The position numbers and the translations under genes were made by a program. Under the pieces are notes generated by a model. It had not been told where the DNA came from and searched no databases. It worked only from the letters and a program-made list of their open reading frames with translations. From Mangifera indica (lineage: Eukaryota; Streptophyta; Magnoliopsida; Sapindales; Anacardiaceae), in NCBI RefSeq assembly GCF_011075055.1, contig NC_058146.1, positions 7,316,001-7,380,000 on the forward strand: DNA of 64,000 bases. The letters are read 5' to 3'. Numbering within the stretch: the first letter of the stretch is position 1; the number at the start of each line of letters is the position of its first letter. Shown here in pieces: positions 38,101 through 49,375 of this stretch.

Positions 38101-41100
38101 AGTCCTTCTGTAGACCTTTAATGCCTTGATCTTCTTCACCCTCTTATGATAAGTGATTGTAATTGGGGGTCTAACAGAACCCCGATCCTGTTGACAAAAT
38201 TGCAGCACGTAGATATATGAATCTGTGTAGATCAACATAAAAAGTCCATAGACTAAATTCAACTGTATATGTGAGGAAGTACTGTTAGACTTAAGTATTA
38301 TTATTGGTTGAAGTTTCTGGTTGTTTCTAGTATGGATCTTTTAATATTTGCTACATTTCCCTCCTTGGTGGACCATTTTTTTACTTTTGTTTTAAAACAG
38401 ATTTCATATATTCTTTGAAAGAAAAAAGATTGATGGCTTAACCCTCGCATTGGGATTATTGGTATTTTTAGCGTATTATTTTGTATATTGAATTGCACGG
38501 TTGCTTTATCTAACTGGATTTTTTTTCCCCAGTACGAAGGGCCGCCTACTTGTTTTTCATATTGATTGCCTGCAAAATTTGGATAGTGGTTTGATGACAA
38601 TTTGTTCAAAGGCCGGGTTATCTTGTCAACAAACTTCACCATTCCGGGAAATTATTGGATATGCCACAGAGCAAATGTCCAGCAGTAGTCTCTGCAGTAG
38701 CCCAGATGATGCTAGCTGTGATGGGGTTAAACTTGAAGAAACTGAAGCATGGTACCTGCGACTAGTTTACTCAATGCCATGGCCTGGAATGGCGCTTGCA
38801 ATCTGTCCATATCTTGGTCGTTACTTCTTGGCATCTGCTGGTAATGCCGTAAGTTTCCCAATCCTATCCATACACTTAAAGTATTCATGGTTAATTCGGT
38901 GTCTTACATGTCCATTCCTCACATAAGTTTTTCTCCTTTCAGTTCTATGTGTGTGGTTTTCCAAATGATAATTTTCTGAGGGTGAAAAAGTTTGCTGTTG
39001 GAAGGACACGTTTTATGATAACATCGTTGACTGCTCATTCGACTAGAATTGCTGTGGGAGATTGCCGTGATGGCATCCTTTTTTATTCATATCATGAGGT
39101 ATGACTTGTAATACTTTGAATTTGCCAGTTATTATAGTAGAAGCTACTTTGCAATTTTTTCCTTCCCAAGAGGTTTTTGTCTGGCAACTTTGATGTTGAT
39201 TCTGACTTATATTGGTGCTTTGTTTTATGCTAGCAATCCAAGAAACTGGAGCAAATATACTGTGATCCATCACAGAGGTTAGTTGCTGATTGTATTCTTA
39301 TGGATGTTGATACAGCTGTTGTTTCAGATCGTAAGGGGAGCATTGCTGTTCTGTCATGTTCAGATCGCGAGGAAGGTAAATTCTAAACTGTGCTAGTAAT
39401 TGGATTTTTGTCCTTGTATTGTTGATGTGCTAATATCCTCTCAAAATTGATTTGATTACTATGCCTAGTTGTTTGATTAACTATTGGCATTTTGACAAAG
39501 TATCATCCTCTTAAGTTTAGAAAATTTAATTTTCATTTTTGGTGTAAAAAATCAGGGTGTGCTTAAAATGTTTTACATTTGAGTTGAGCTTAAAGAATTT
39601 AGTGGCAGATGAAATAAATAACTGAAATGGTCTCTGGCTTGGCTTTTTCTTGTAGTGACTACATTGTAATTGTTCTTTTTGGAGTCTGGAAAATTTTTAA
39701 ATCCTAAAATATGCATTCTTCATACCATGATAGCAAAATTGACCAGATCAATTTTCATGTCTGTATGGAGCTTGGACTCTTCTGCTCTATTTTTAGTCCT
39801 ACTTTGTAGTAGATAGTGTCATATTGTCCTAAATTGTCCAATACATGCGTGGTTGACATTTTGCACTGTATTAGCTGATACAATTTATTCAGTATTCAAT
39901 GCATGTATCAAAATAATGTGATTCTAATTATAAATTATATATACTTTTTTATCTTAATTAATTGTTTAATTCTGTATCGTTATTAATTATATAATTAATG
40001 CATAAAATAAATATATATTAGTTGGCCATTGGCAATGCTATTGGAATTAGTTTAAGTGGACTTTTATGTGCGGATCAAGGCAACATTAGTCAAGGGGTTT
40101 CGGGAGAGCACTTGGCATTGTTCCTATAGACTATGCCACTAGTGATGTTATTTCGATTTGCACATAGTAGGGCACTTAAGCTGCAAGACATTTTCTAATT
40201 TGGCCTTGTTGTCCTCTTGGTTTTTCCCTTAAAAGGTGCAAGGAAGGGCGAGACAATGAGTTTATATTGACCCAACATCCTCGACTCTTGTTATTAATTT
40301 CTGTCAATGAGTATACCATTTGACAGTGATACATGAAACCTGTGGAAGTGGTGATCATGTCACTGCATTGTTGTTTGACGACAGGGCTATAGGCGACCCA
40401 ATATTTAGCCAATATAATAGTTCAAACTTTGTCGACATTAAATTAGCAATAAAAATTGGTTGTCATGGATCACATTGTTGTTGGTGCTATTGTTGGACTT
40501 TGACTGTCATTTGGTGGCATTATTTTTTCTAATTTATTACTTAAAATTATAATTAATTGTTTGAAGTGAATTAATTAGTATAAATAAGTATTTGTTTAAA
40601 AAATATATTTGAAAAAAGAAAGTTAATGTAACATAAATAAACATCAAATATACCATTATATTATATTATATGATATTATTCATCCTAGTAAATATGATAC
40701 TGTTACAATCTTAAGTGAAGGTATAAAACTTGGATCTTACATCGGAAAGTATAGACTTTTGGTGTGAAGTTTATATTGTTTTGGATTTTGTAATCTCTAT
40801 AATTAATTTAAGATGTGGTCCTTTCTAAGTTTATATAATTTGTTATCAAAACCACCATCATATTTTCCTGTTGCAATCATGTGGCCTGGATGGTGGTGTC
40901 AACATTGCAATGTTAGTATAAGGCTAGCATGAAACTAGCACATAGCTAACCTGCTTAGGCATTAATGCTACAGAGTGGTAATATGTTATAATTCTAAGTG
41001 CAAGATATGAGATTTGGATTTTATATTAGAAAGTTAAGATTCCTTAATTTTAGGGATTTGAATTCTACTGTTAGGATTTCCTAATATTAGAGATTTGAAT

Positions 41101-44100
41101 TCTAATTTGATTTTTCCTCGTTATAGCAACAGTATTATATATTATCTTAATTATAATAGAAATATTATATATTTTTTTATTTCCTTTATGAGAATTTCCT
41201 AGATGACTAAGGACTAGAAATTCTATATATATGTAATGTCTTTTGGCTATTTTTCACGAGGCAATAGAATATAATTAAAAGCCTTTAGCCAGTGTGGAGA
41301 TTGATCCTCGTGAAGTGATCAAATTTCTATCTTTCTCCTTAATTCTTTTTTCAATTCTCTTTTATAGTAAACAAGGTTTTATCATTTGATATCAGAATAG
41401 CTCTCCTAGGGTTTCTCAATCTTATGCAATAGTTATTAATAACTATATGGAAGCTTTTGAGACAAAACTAAAGAGTATATTATGGGATGCTCTCAATGAT
41501 TTCAAGAAAAGTTTGCTTGAGAGTTTAGCAAAAGTCAACAAGATGAAATTTCGGATTCTACCAATAAATAACCGGAGCAATCTGAAGTTGCAGGTAGAGG
41601 TTACCAAGAACATGATAATAGCTACCTTTCATGAAAGTGGAGTATATTGAAGGAGAAGATGAAGCAAGAGAAAAGAGTTATCAAGGTGTCAAACCCGGTT
41701 CAAAGTATTATCTAACCCAATTCACCAATTCAAATTACACCATCTACCCCACCTTACTCTACAACTGAAACACTTACAATCCAAGTCCAAGCCTAACTTG
41801 TCATACCAACCAACTCCAATCCCTTTACAACTAAAACCAAACCCAATCATTAGACCTGACCGAAAACCTAATTGGGTTAACTTTGAGGACAAGGCTGTTT
41901 TGAGAAGGCAGGAAATGTTATGATTTCTTAATTTTAGAGATTTAAATCCTAATGTTAGGATTTCCTAATTTTAGGAATTTGAATCCTAATTTGATTTATC
42001 TTTATTATAACAAAAATATTATGTTATCCTAATTATAATAGAAATATTATATTTTTGTTTATTTTCGTTATTAGAATTTCCTAGCTGACTAAGGATTATA
42101 AAGTCTATATATATGTAATACCTTTTGACTATTTTTCAAAAAGCAATAGAATATAATTCATAGCCTTTGGCCAATTTGGATATTGATCCCTGCAAAGTGA
42201 TTAAATTGGAGGTTGATCCCTTTGAAATGATCAAATCCCTAACTTTTAGTCTTAATTCTTTTTTCAATTTACTTTGATAAGACCTTAGGGTTTTATCCAA
42301 AATACGAGAGGTTTATAAGACTTTGAGTTCTCCAATTTTAACAACTAGCTTATCAAAGATCATATTAGATATAGTAGAATGTAATGCAGTATATTCAAAA
42401 CATAATTATTGTTTTTAAATATCTCAGCTGAAATGCAATTTGAGTAATATTGGACATTGTCTTCCTTTGATTCAGAGGTAGGGATATTATCGTGTATATC
42501 ACCTTATTTGCTGTTTTGTCAAGATCTTTTACCACATTACCTTTTGATATCTTTTTTTAGACATCTGTTACCGATGTGACTCACTAATTCTATCTACAAA
42601 AGCTTAATGGTCATAAATAAATAAATAAAAAGAAAAAAAAGTCTACATGAAGCTTGTACCTTCATCAATAGCGTTAATTTCATGCCATTCAATATATATT
42701 AATATGGTAGGAGATATTGGGAACTGATAGAAGCCTCTCTTAAATTATTTGGCTGTAGAGCATTATGTATGGTTAAAGCTGAGGATTAGACTTATCCAAC
42801 TAGGCTCTTGATCCTGTTGTTTCTTATGTGCTTTAGATAGAATTATTTGATTTTTAAAAATATGCTATTTCTTTTTGTGCCAGACAATGCAAGTCCAGAG
42901 TCCAACTTAACTGTGAGTTGTGCTTATCATATGGGTGAGATAGCCATGAGCATCAGGAAGGTAAGATCTACTTAAGCATTCAAATGCAATTGTCTCTTTT
43001 AATTAAATAATTAAGCACTTCTTCAGATCCTTGTCAGAATAATAATATAATTGGATAATTAATAACTATATTTTCTGCTTGCTGAGATTCTGGTTTGCAC
43101 TAAAAATTGTGTACTGAACTGAGATTTTGAGTCATTTTTTATTTTTTTATTTGCTAGTTTACTGACAGTGTTAACTTTCTTTTTTTATAGGGGTCTTTTA
43201 TATACAAACTTCCAGCTGATGATGTCTTGGGGGGCTGCCCTAGTCCCAATACGAATGCTGACCCTTTTCAGAACACTATTATTGCCAGTACACTTTTAGG
43301 AAGCATAATAATATTCATTCCTTTATCAAGGTATGTTTTCTTGCTTTCTAGTAAATATAGTTCTTAAATGTCACACATGCATACGTAATGTCTATATCAG
43401 TGGCATTGCATTTATACTGATGGTGAAGCAAGTAATACAAATTTTGATTAAAGTACTTTGAACAGTTGATAACTATAAAACTGTACTCTCATCCATTTAA
43501 GCTGGCTCAGAGACATCTTGGGTCATGCTCATGCATCATATTAAAGAATACGAGTAATTAGAATTCATGAGGTTTTGGGTTGTCTTTAAGTGATATGCCT
43601 GATAAACTTGATATGTTTGGCAGGGAAGAATATGACCTTTTAGAAGCCGTACAAGCTAAGCTTGTGGTCCATCCATTAACTGCGCCTATACTTGGAAACA
43701 ACCATAATGAGTTTCGTAGTCGTGAAAACCCGGTAAGAGAGTTGAACTGACAGTGCATATTAGAACACCTGTATGCTTTTTTGAAATTGAATTTGGCTGG
43801 TAAGCTAATAAATTTCATTTTAATTCATTATCTGGAATAATACTATCTCTAATCATCTTCTTGGATTCATCCAGTGGATGTCTTGACTTTAGGCTTAGTA
43901 TGGTGCCCTTAGCATTAGGCTTTTATACTCATATAGCTACACTTGTGAGTTCATACTCTTGGTAAGTTTGGGACATTGGGAGCTCTTGGAACAGGATCTG
44001 TGATTGACGATAATGTCATGTGGTTATTACTGAGAGGTCCTTTGCAACCTAGTGAACCTCTAATATTGATGGCTACTTGGTGCAGACCACCCTCTTTGTT

Positions 44101-44550
44101 TGGGTGTATGACAGTAGTGTTTTTCATAAATAAATGTATCCAATCCAGATTTATCACCAATAACAAACATAGATGTTATATATGATATGAGATATGAACA
44201 TATGAATGTGGAAAACTTACAAGAGCCTCTATTCGGAAGTGGAGCCCTCATTTTTAATCAATTCAGTTATGCTTATGGTTCTACAAGCAGCCCTTTGATG
44301 CACTGATACATGTTTGCTTTTTGTGTTATTCTTGATTTGCTTTTGGGTGCAGGTTGCTACACCGAAAATACTTGATGGCGACATGCTATCGCAGTTCTTG
44401 GAGCTGACAAGTAAACAACAAGAGGCTATATTATCACTACCTCTTAGCTTTCTTGATACTAAATCTAGTTCAAAACTGTCTCCCTCTTCACCCATTCCTG
44501 TTAATCAGGTTGTGCAACTCCTTGAGCGTGTTCATTACGCCCTGAATTGA
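29168..44550 (+). CDS. CPSF-A/DDB1/SF3b3-like beta-propeller protein, 1388 aa
   Basis: Fifteen exons join in frame: 29168–29353, 30775–30909, 31114–31193, 31308–31391, 31837–31924, 32079–32239, 32392–34375, 35904–36214, 38533–38848, 38943–39098, 39234–39375, 42884–42960, 43191–43330, 43624–43732 and 44353–44550. They total 4167 nt with one terminal stop. The start sits in a good context (ATCATGGCG), and the beginning (HYLAKCVLKGSVVLHVAYGH) closely resembles Arabidopsis At3g11960. The large exon 7 covers residues about 246–906 of the N-terminal MMS1/DDB1-type propeller region. Exons 9–14 carry the CPSF-A domain, with the hallmark FYVCGFPNDNFLRVKKFAVG and IAVGDCRDGILFYSY. Family members are scaffolds in 3'-end processing, U2 snRNP and CUL4 complexes. 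This divergent clade has no settled role. All introns are GT–AG except intron 4 (GC–AG). Introns 8 and 11 hold retroelements. The reading frame is intact, so the gene is probably active. Confidence 0.93.
29404..30200 (+). repeat. Degenerate tandem repeats in intron 1 of the CPSF-A-like gene
   Basis: Four related units begin near 29404, 29547, 29777 and 30086. Each has an AGCT...CTGCTATG-type start, then TTTGAAGTGTTAA, then GTTACTTAC, then TTAGTGCAAGGAT. Units 3 and 4 are both preceded by a TATTTTCAAAAT box. They differ by many substitutions and gaps, so the duplication is old. Confidence 0.6.
31392..31836 (+). other. GC–AG intron 4 of the CPSF-A-like gene
   Basis: The exon ends TTCCAG and the intron starts GCAAGT, the optimal context for a GC donor. 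The acceptor is TTTCTACAG. Joining gives ...LAVDSSGCFIAVSAYEDRLG in frame, and no nearby GT donor preserves both frame and sequence. Confidence 0.85.
36405..36673 (+). mobile_element. LTR fragment, inverted relative to the one at 37783–38182
   Basis: It lies in intron 8 of the CPSF-A-like gene. It begins around GATAGACCCCTAATTATAGC and runs through AGTTTCTGGTAGGGAAGCCC. The same sequence in inverse complement occurs at 37925–38185. No internal region is attached to this copy. Confidence 0.6.
36810..37238 (-). mobile_element. TRIM element in intron 8 (minus orientation)
   Basis: Two LTRs of about 142 bp (37238–37096 and 36952–36811) share blocks such as TTAGGAT..., CTAGT, and CTCAATAGCT(A/G)GCTT. 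They flank an internal domain of about 142 bp. Directly after the first LTR comes TGGTATCAGAGTC (37095–37083), an initiator-Met tRNA primer site. There is no coding capacity. The internal domain matches the TRIM in intron 11 (CAGTTGCAATC, GCATTGCAGTGTT, GGGGCTAGCA). The size and plan resemble TRIMs of the Cassandra type, though I did not confirm a 5S-like region. Confidence 0.75.
37233..37472 (-). pseudogene. Ty3-type gag fragment in intron 8
   Basis: The minus-strand frame contains VKEVELPNIYGQDPVRWVYQ followed by IEQYFEIH, matching the Ty3 gag motif (K.E.P.F.G.DP..W....E.YF). The TRIM lies immediately downstream and probably truncates it. It belongs with the LTR and primer site at 37770–38182. 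Confidence 0.6.
37783..38182 (-). mobile_element. LTR of a truncated Ty3-like element in intron 8
   Basis: On the minus strand it starts TGTTAGACCCC near 38182 and ends at about 37783. TTTGGTATCAAAGTGGCGAT, a primer-binding-like site, follows directly. Gag-like coding is found about 300 bp further on. The partner LTR in the expected direct orientation was not seen; instead an inverted copy lies at 36405–36673. Confidence 0.6.
39376..40700 (+). other. Proximal part of intron 11 (CPSF-A-like gene), no feature recognised
   Basis: AT-rich intronic sequence. Open frames at 40176–40412 (minus) and 40320–40532 (plus) overlap and match nothing I recognise. Part of it may be decayed retroelement, as it directly precedes the TRIM. 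Confidence 0.4.
40701..42365 (+). mobile_element. TRIM element in intron 11, split by another LTR element
   Basis: The 5' LTR 40701–40840 starts TGTTACAATC and contains CTTACATCGGAAAGTATAG. It is followed by TGTTATCAAAAC, a degenerate primer site, and an internal domain related to that of the TRIM at 36810. The 3' LTR begins TGTTATAATTCTAAGTGC at 40984 and breaks at about 41032. Its missing part (GGTTTATAAGACTTTGAGTT ... CAACTAGCTTATC) resumes at about 42310, after the inserted element. Confidence 0.7.
41033..42299 (+). mobile_element. Non-autonomous LTR retrotransposon nested in the TRIM
   Basis: Direct LTRs lie at about 41033–41383 and 41916–42299. They share AGGATTTCCTAAT, GAATTTCCTAG(A/C)TGACTAAGGA and TCTATATATATGTAAT. 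The primer-like site TTTGATATCAGAAT follows the first, and a purine tract GAGAAGGCAGGAAA precedes the second. The internal region is 530 bp and has a 67-residue open frame starting MEAFETKLKSILWDALNDFK that may be a gag stub. The second LTR is longer because of an internal duplication around TTGATCCC. Confidence 0.7.
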
Positions 44551-44880
44551 TTTCACTCTGTTTCTTGAATTTCTGGTTCACAAGCTCAGGAAACTGAAGT
44601 ATTCAACCAAGTATGAACATATGGGTAGCAAACATCGAGGATGGTACATGCTCTAGCTGAATTTTGCCTGAGCAATGAAATCGCAAACATTACACCATCA
44701 GAGTGGCTGCTTCTGGTTAACATGCAAACTAGATTGCAAAATCACAACCATTGATGTTCCTCCAAGCTTACAGTCATGCCCTCGAAACCAGGTAATGTTA
44801 CCATATTCATTTTTATGTAAATAATGCCCGTCTTATATAATAGAATGAAAGATGGAAATATTGTATGTACCGTATCCAAA
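44551..44880 (+). other. 3'UTR of the CPSF-A-like gene
   Basis: The sequence after the stop stays less AT-rich until about 44800. An AATAATG/ATATAATAGAATG stretch at 44820–44845 could serve as poly(A) signals. A T run of about 19 bases at 44885 lies beyond. The actual cleavage site cannot be fixed from sequence. Confidence 0.35.
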
Positions 44881-45173
44881 AGGTTTTTTTTTTTTTTTTT
44901 TAAATTTATGGGCGGAGGCAAGTTAAAATATGTTTTAATTGAGGAATACAATTTTTAATTTTTTTGGGTTGGTGGTGATCTTCCATTTGTTCTTGGTGTT
45001 CTCCAAATACAAGATGATAATTCGGCAGTTGGTGCTAAACTCTCAAGGAGTCTACGGGGTAAGGCAATTGATGGTTGGCTGTGAAAATTATTTCACACTA
45101 TATAATTTTGTACCCTAACATGAAAACGAAAAAATTACATGCGATGAAGTTTATTATTATTCGTTGTATGAAA

Positions 45174-45534
45174 TAGAGTTGGATTCAAATCATATTTGAG
45201 TTCGAACTCGATTTGATTTGCATGAAATTGAGTTTGAGCTCGGACTCATTGAATTTGTTTCAAAGGAGCTTGAGTTCAGTTTAAACTCGAATTTAAATTG
45301 AGCTTTTAGCTTATCTTGTTACTAAAACAATGTCACTTTAATGTGTATTGATCAAAATAATATCGTTTTGCATTAAATTTTTAAAATTTGTGAGATTAAC
45401 AAGCTGAATACCTTAGAACTTGAGTAAAAAAATATTGAATTTTTAGGTTTGAGTTTGGTTGAGTAAAACTTTTTTCAGGCTTATTCGGCCTAAACTTTTC
45501 AAGTGTAAATAAATTTCATTCGAATCCAGTTGAA
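45174..45534. mobile_element. hAT-type MITE with perfect 8-bp target duplication
   Basis: Ends TAGAGTTGGATTCAAATC and GAATCCAGTTGAA are inverted. They are flanked on both sides by GTATGAAA (45166–45173 and 45535–45542). The body is rich in GAGTTCGAACTCG-type words, like the repeat at 20390. There is no coding content. Confidence 0.75.
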
Positions 45535-45542
45535 GTATGAAA

Positions 45543-46149
45543 GAAATTATATACGGTAGCTTGTTGCTGATGGAAAATGATTATCCTCTGTGTCCTGTTT
45601 CGAAGTTACAGATAGAATCAACTATTATTGCACTAAGTGGTCAATAACTCATTCCTAAAACAGTTTTGTATTCCAGCAAAAATCCCTAACATGAAGCAAA
45701 ATCTTCTGGGAGCCTCTGTCAATTCAGCTGGTAATAATTTTCTGGCACCTTCCCTAACATTAAGAAAAAGTATCGTATTGTATAGAAGTTGATAAACTTT
45801 TAACTTTACCAAAACTATGAAAAAGAAAGGGAATCTAAGAACTATCAAGTTGTGTGTTTTCAACGTACTTCATTGCTTTATGTTTAACCTATTAATTCGT
45901 GATTCATTATTGACAGATTTCTCGTACTCAATATGTATGAATATGATATAAACTAGTTATATGCACAATTTGTAAGCACAATTAACGTATAGGTAAATCC
46001 AGCTTTATTTTATTAACACTTTTCATATGAAATATTAAACAAAATGGAAGAATTAATTCAACAGAATAGTAAAAGAGACAGTATTTTTACATAGTTTGAC
46101 TATACACGTAGTTTACATCTATGAGACTTTATTTAGTAATTAATCTTCA
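45543..46149. other. Intergenic, no gene seen
   Basis: AT-rich sequence with a 76-residue minus-strand open frame (45863–45633) that resembles nothing I recognise. Confidence 0.4.
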
Positions 46150-46700
46150 AATCCAATACCGACCTAATGAAGAGCCTTTGGGTCAAACACAATAAGAGTT
46201 GATTGAATTATAAAGGCATATAATTATTTAAGATGAATCTGGTTTGGTATCCAGATAAACAATTTCGAGTCTCAAGAAGTCTTTGGCCTCAAGTGCAAGT
46301 TATTGCATTCAACAGCCAAAGAGTAATAATATTGAGGAGTTTGAATGTGGTAGAAATTGTGAAGGTTGGACTTTATCCAATGGGAGAAGGATGAAGTTGG
46401 ATATGCATGATTTGGCCTACAAATGTGGGGGCATGCATTATCCTTGAATAAAGATTACCCATAGATCTTATTTGCTTGAAATTCGGATAATCACAGATTG
46501 TATAGATAACATAAACATTGAGTGAATAGTTATGCACCCTCATGAATGGTCGTGCATGGTCTCTATATAAAGAGACACATTTTCACAATTTCAAAGTTTT
46601 TTGCCATAAATACATTGAGCACGTCCACGCGTTTAAACACCGCAACTCATTTACTCACATTCTAGCATATTGTTTGTGAGTGGTTGAGCCTTCATTCATT
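46150..46700 (+). mobile_element. LTR-like repeat, copy 2 (left part), with TATA box
   Basis: Aligns with 17990–18500. The promoter-like TCTCTATATAAAGAGACAC lies at about 46559–46577. The match continues beyond the copia insertion at 54957 (CTTCGTGTGGATATTGAGGT against CTTCATGTGGATATCAAAGT in copy 1), so the copia element landed inside this older repeat. Confidence 0.55.
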
Positions 46701-48081
46701 TGTGCTAAAAAGTTGAAGAAATTATAGAATAATTCTCTCTATTTTTCATTAATATCAATGAGGTATATATATACACGGGAAATTAATTAAATTACCAAAA
46801 AGTTAGAGGTGCAAAAAAAATTACCTAACTTTTTGAATTTTAAACGAAAATGCCCTATTTCACTGTAAAGATGAAAATGCCCTTCATGCCAAAAATGAAG
46901 AAACTGATGAATCATCATTCCCAACCACACGAAACCGTATACCCAGCTATATGTTTAGCATACTCTCTCCGACCGATTTTCTTAAGCGATTTTTGTGACT
47001 TTTTTGATGACAAAAATAGATAAAAAGGTTAGTAAAACAATCATTATCATGTCTTTATGCATTTCGGTGTAAGATTTAGTCCATTGGATGTGAAATTTGG
47101 GTGTTTAGACTTAGGGTTTCGATTTGAAAGATTTAATGAAATTGCTTGATTTGTTGATAATTTTGATAAATTTTCTTATGGCTTTTATGTTAGAGTAATT
47201 GTAGAGTTAATTATTATTAAAATGACGTTTGAAAAATGAAGTTTGGAAGGTGAAATCTCACCACATGAAATTAGCAGTTACCAAGTGAATGTTTTGCTGA
47301 CCACACGAATTTATGTGGTGAGATTTCTTGGAGACGGGGAGGTTTTGTGCATTTTTCAAACTTTTTGGACCACACGATTCGTGTGGTTGGGGCCCAAAAT
47401 ACGAATTTTTTAAATAGTGAATCGTGTAGTGGGACAAGATTGTAAATTTGAAAAATTCGATGACACGCGAATTCATGTGGTGGGGGGAAAAATGTGTTTT
47501 TCTAAAGTTTTCAACCATGCAAATTCGCATGGTGGGTTTTGGTGGGCAGAATGTATTTTCCTCAAAATTATGGGCTTTTTTGATTTTTTTCATATAAGGG
47601 GCAAATTAAAATTTTTGCATTTTAAGGTCTTTTGATGTGTAGAATTTGAATTTGAGGTTTTTTTTTTTTTAATAATGCATATATATTCAGAATTGAATCA
47701 TTTTTATATAAAATTGATATAATTGCAATTTAATTTTTTTCATAAGGAGCTCAACAAAAGAGAAAAAAAGGATGAGAGAATGGGTGAAATTAGATTCCCT
47801 ATAAAAAAAAAAAACTTCAAAGCTCAAGTTACTAACCGTGAATATAGAGATGTGAGAGTTGTGACTAAGAAAATATTAACAGAATGACAGTTGCAAATGT
47901 TTTAGCATACTTATTTTGGACACTTCATAGACCTTAAGAATAGCCAATTCAATGGAGTGTTAATACACTCTTACATTTTAAGAGTGATAAATAAGGCGAA
48001 CTTAAGCGATGAGTTATAGTTTTGAGTTAATGAGATTGACATGAGGTTCAATCTGTAGGAGTTCTCTATCATGACATACCT

Positions 48082-48789
48082 TCAATTCAACCATATGTTG
48101 GATATTGACATGTATATGCACTCTTTGGCTTCTGGATGTAAATGGCTGGTCAGAAAAGGTGGTAACGAATGACATGTATCAGTATGAACATTTCCACCAT
48201 CAGGATTTGTTTGCAAGAAATTCCTTGTACCTCTAATATCTTCGTTAACATGTGTCTTCTTCTCGAACTCTGATTTCTCTATAGGAATATCATGTATAAC
48301 CTTTCCATTAAATTCACTCCAATCTAAAAATTTTTCTTCGTTGTCATGAACAAATTCTTTTGCACTAAACGATACATCAACATCAACATCATTTAAGTAT
48401 GCAAAGTCTTCCTTAGAAAATTCTTGTTTCGGATTGATAATGATATTTTGAATCATTCCTAAACCAATCTCTTGATCTTTTGGATAACTACTCGGTTGTT
48501 GAACCTCATAACTATCATCATTAACTGTAACTGTTACAAAAACTAGAACATATTTTTTAAAGAGGTTAGATAGATAATTAAGAACCTTAACATCTTTATT
48601 ATTCAAAATTTCAACAAAGATGTTATCGTCAAAATACCTTGGTTTCATGCTTATCTGAATGTTAAATATCCTTCGATCTATGTTACACTTTTTGCTCACC
48701 ATTTGGATTAATCTCTCAAATGTTATGTGCTCTGAAATTTTAATCATTTTGTTGTTACTTTCAATATATTTTATTACATTGTCACCCAT
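48082..48789 (-). pseudogene. MuDR/MULE transposase N-terminal fragment, 235 aa
   Basis: An intact frame starts MGDNVIKYIESNNKMIKISE. It contains a motif like the N-terminal region of plant MULE transposases (PRYFDDNIFVEILNNKDVKV, compare family P....DD.DL..F). The rest is acidic and Ser/Asp-rich, as in those proteins before the zinc-binding region. No DDE catalytic core or SWIM finger follows downstream on the minus strand. It sits inside an element with Mutator-like ends, which supports the call. The open frame may still be translated, but it cannot act as a transposase. Confidence 0.6.
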
Positions 48790-49017
48790 TTATATCTATT
48801 TCCCCCCGTATTTAATTGAAACATATCAAGTCATTTAGATTCATCCTACAATGAAATATATAATTAACATAAATAACATGATCGACAATACTATTTACAG
48901 ATTTATATGACATTTTTTATTATTAAGTTTGAATTTTGTGATTTTATTTCTGTTGCACAATTACACATATTCCATAATTATATTACGTATTGTAACTATT
49001 AATATACTTTGATTAGA

Positions 49018-49190
49018 GCAATACTATGTGTACCTACTTTGGGTACACAAATGTATACACACTCATATGTGTCATCATATGATTGGTTATTATTTTATTC
49101 TTAATTCAAAATCATCCAATTACATGATGACACATATAAATGTGTACACATTTATGTACCCAAAGTGGGTATACATAGTTTTATTGTTTT
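49018..49190. repeat. MITE, small foldback family, best copy
   Basis: Left arm CTATGTGTACCTACTTTGGG and right arm CCCAAAGTGGGTATACATAG are near-perfect inverse complements over about 60 bp (inner parts CATATGTGTCATCAT / ATGATGACACATATA). They flank ATTATTTTATTCTTAATTCA. The element is inserted within the 3-kb Mutator-like element. Confidence 0.75.
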
Positions 49191-49210
49191 GATTAATATA
49201 ATACTAATTT

Positions 49211-49375
49211 TTGAAAATATCACTTTACCCCTATATTATAAAATATCATTTTACCCATAAATATTATCTAATATCTCTAACACCCTTCATTGTAAAATAT
49301 CATTTTACCCTCAAATATTATCTAATACTTTTAACATCCTTTATTGTAAAATATCATTTTACTCCTTACTACTAT
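49211..49375. repeat. 54-bp tandem repeat, about three copies
   Basis: TAAAATATCATTTTACCC recurs at 49239, 49293 and 49347, an exact 54-bp step, each followed by AAATATTATCTAATA and CCTTTATTG-type sequence. The plus-strand open frame here simply reflects the repeat (18 residues per unit). Confidence 0.75.

Noticed and set aside
42320..42880. Possible extra exon between exons 11 and 12 of the CPSF-A-like gene
   Set aside because: Exons 11 and 12 join in phase (G|AC) and the protein reads on as EEDNASPESNL. No open segment with both splice sites is needed.
47258..47593. 111-residue minus-strand open frame
   Set aside because: It is produced by the palindrome array; repeated HH/NS/CG words in the translation mirror the DNA repeat.
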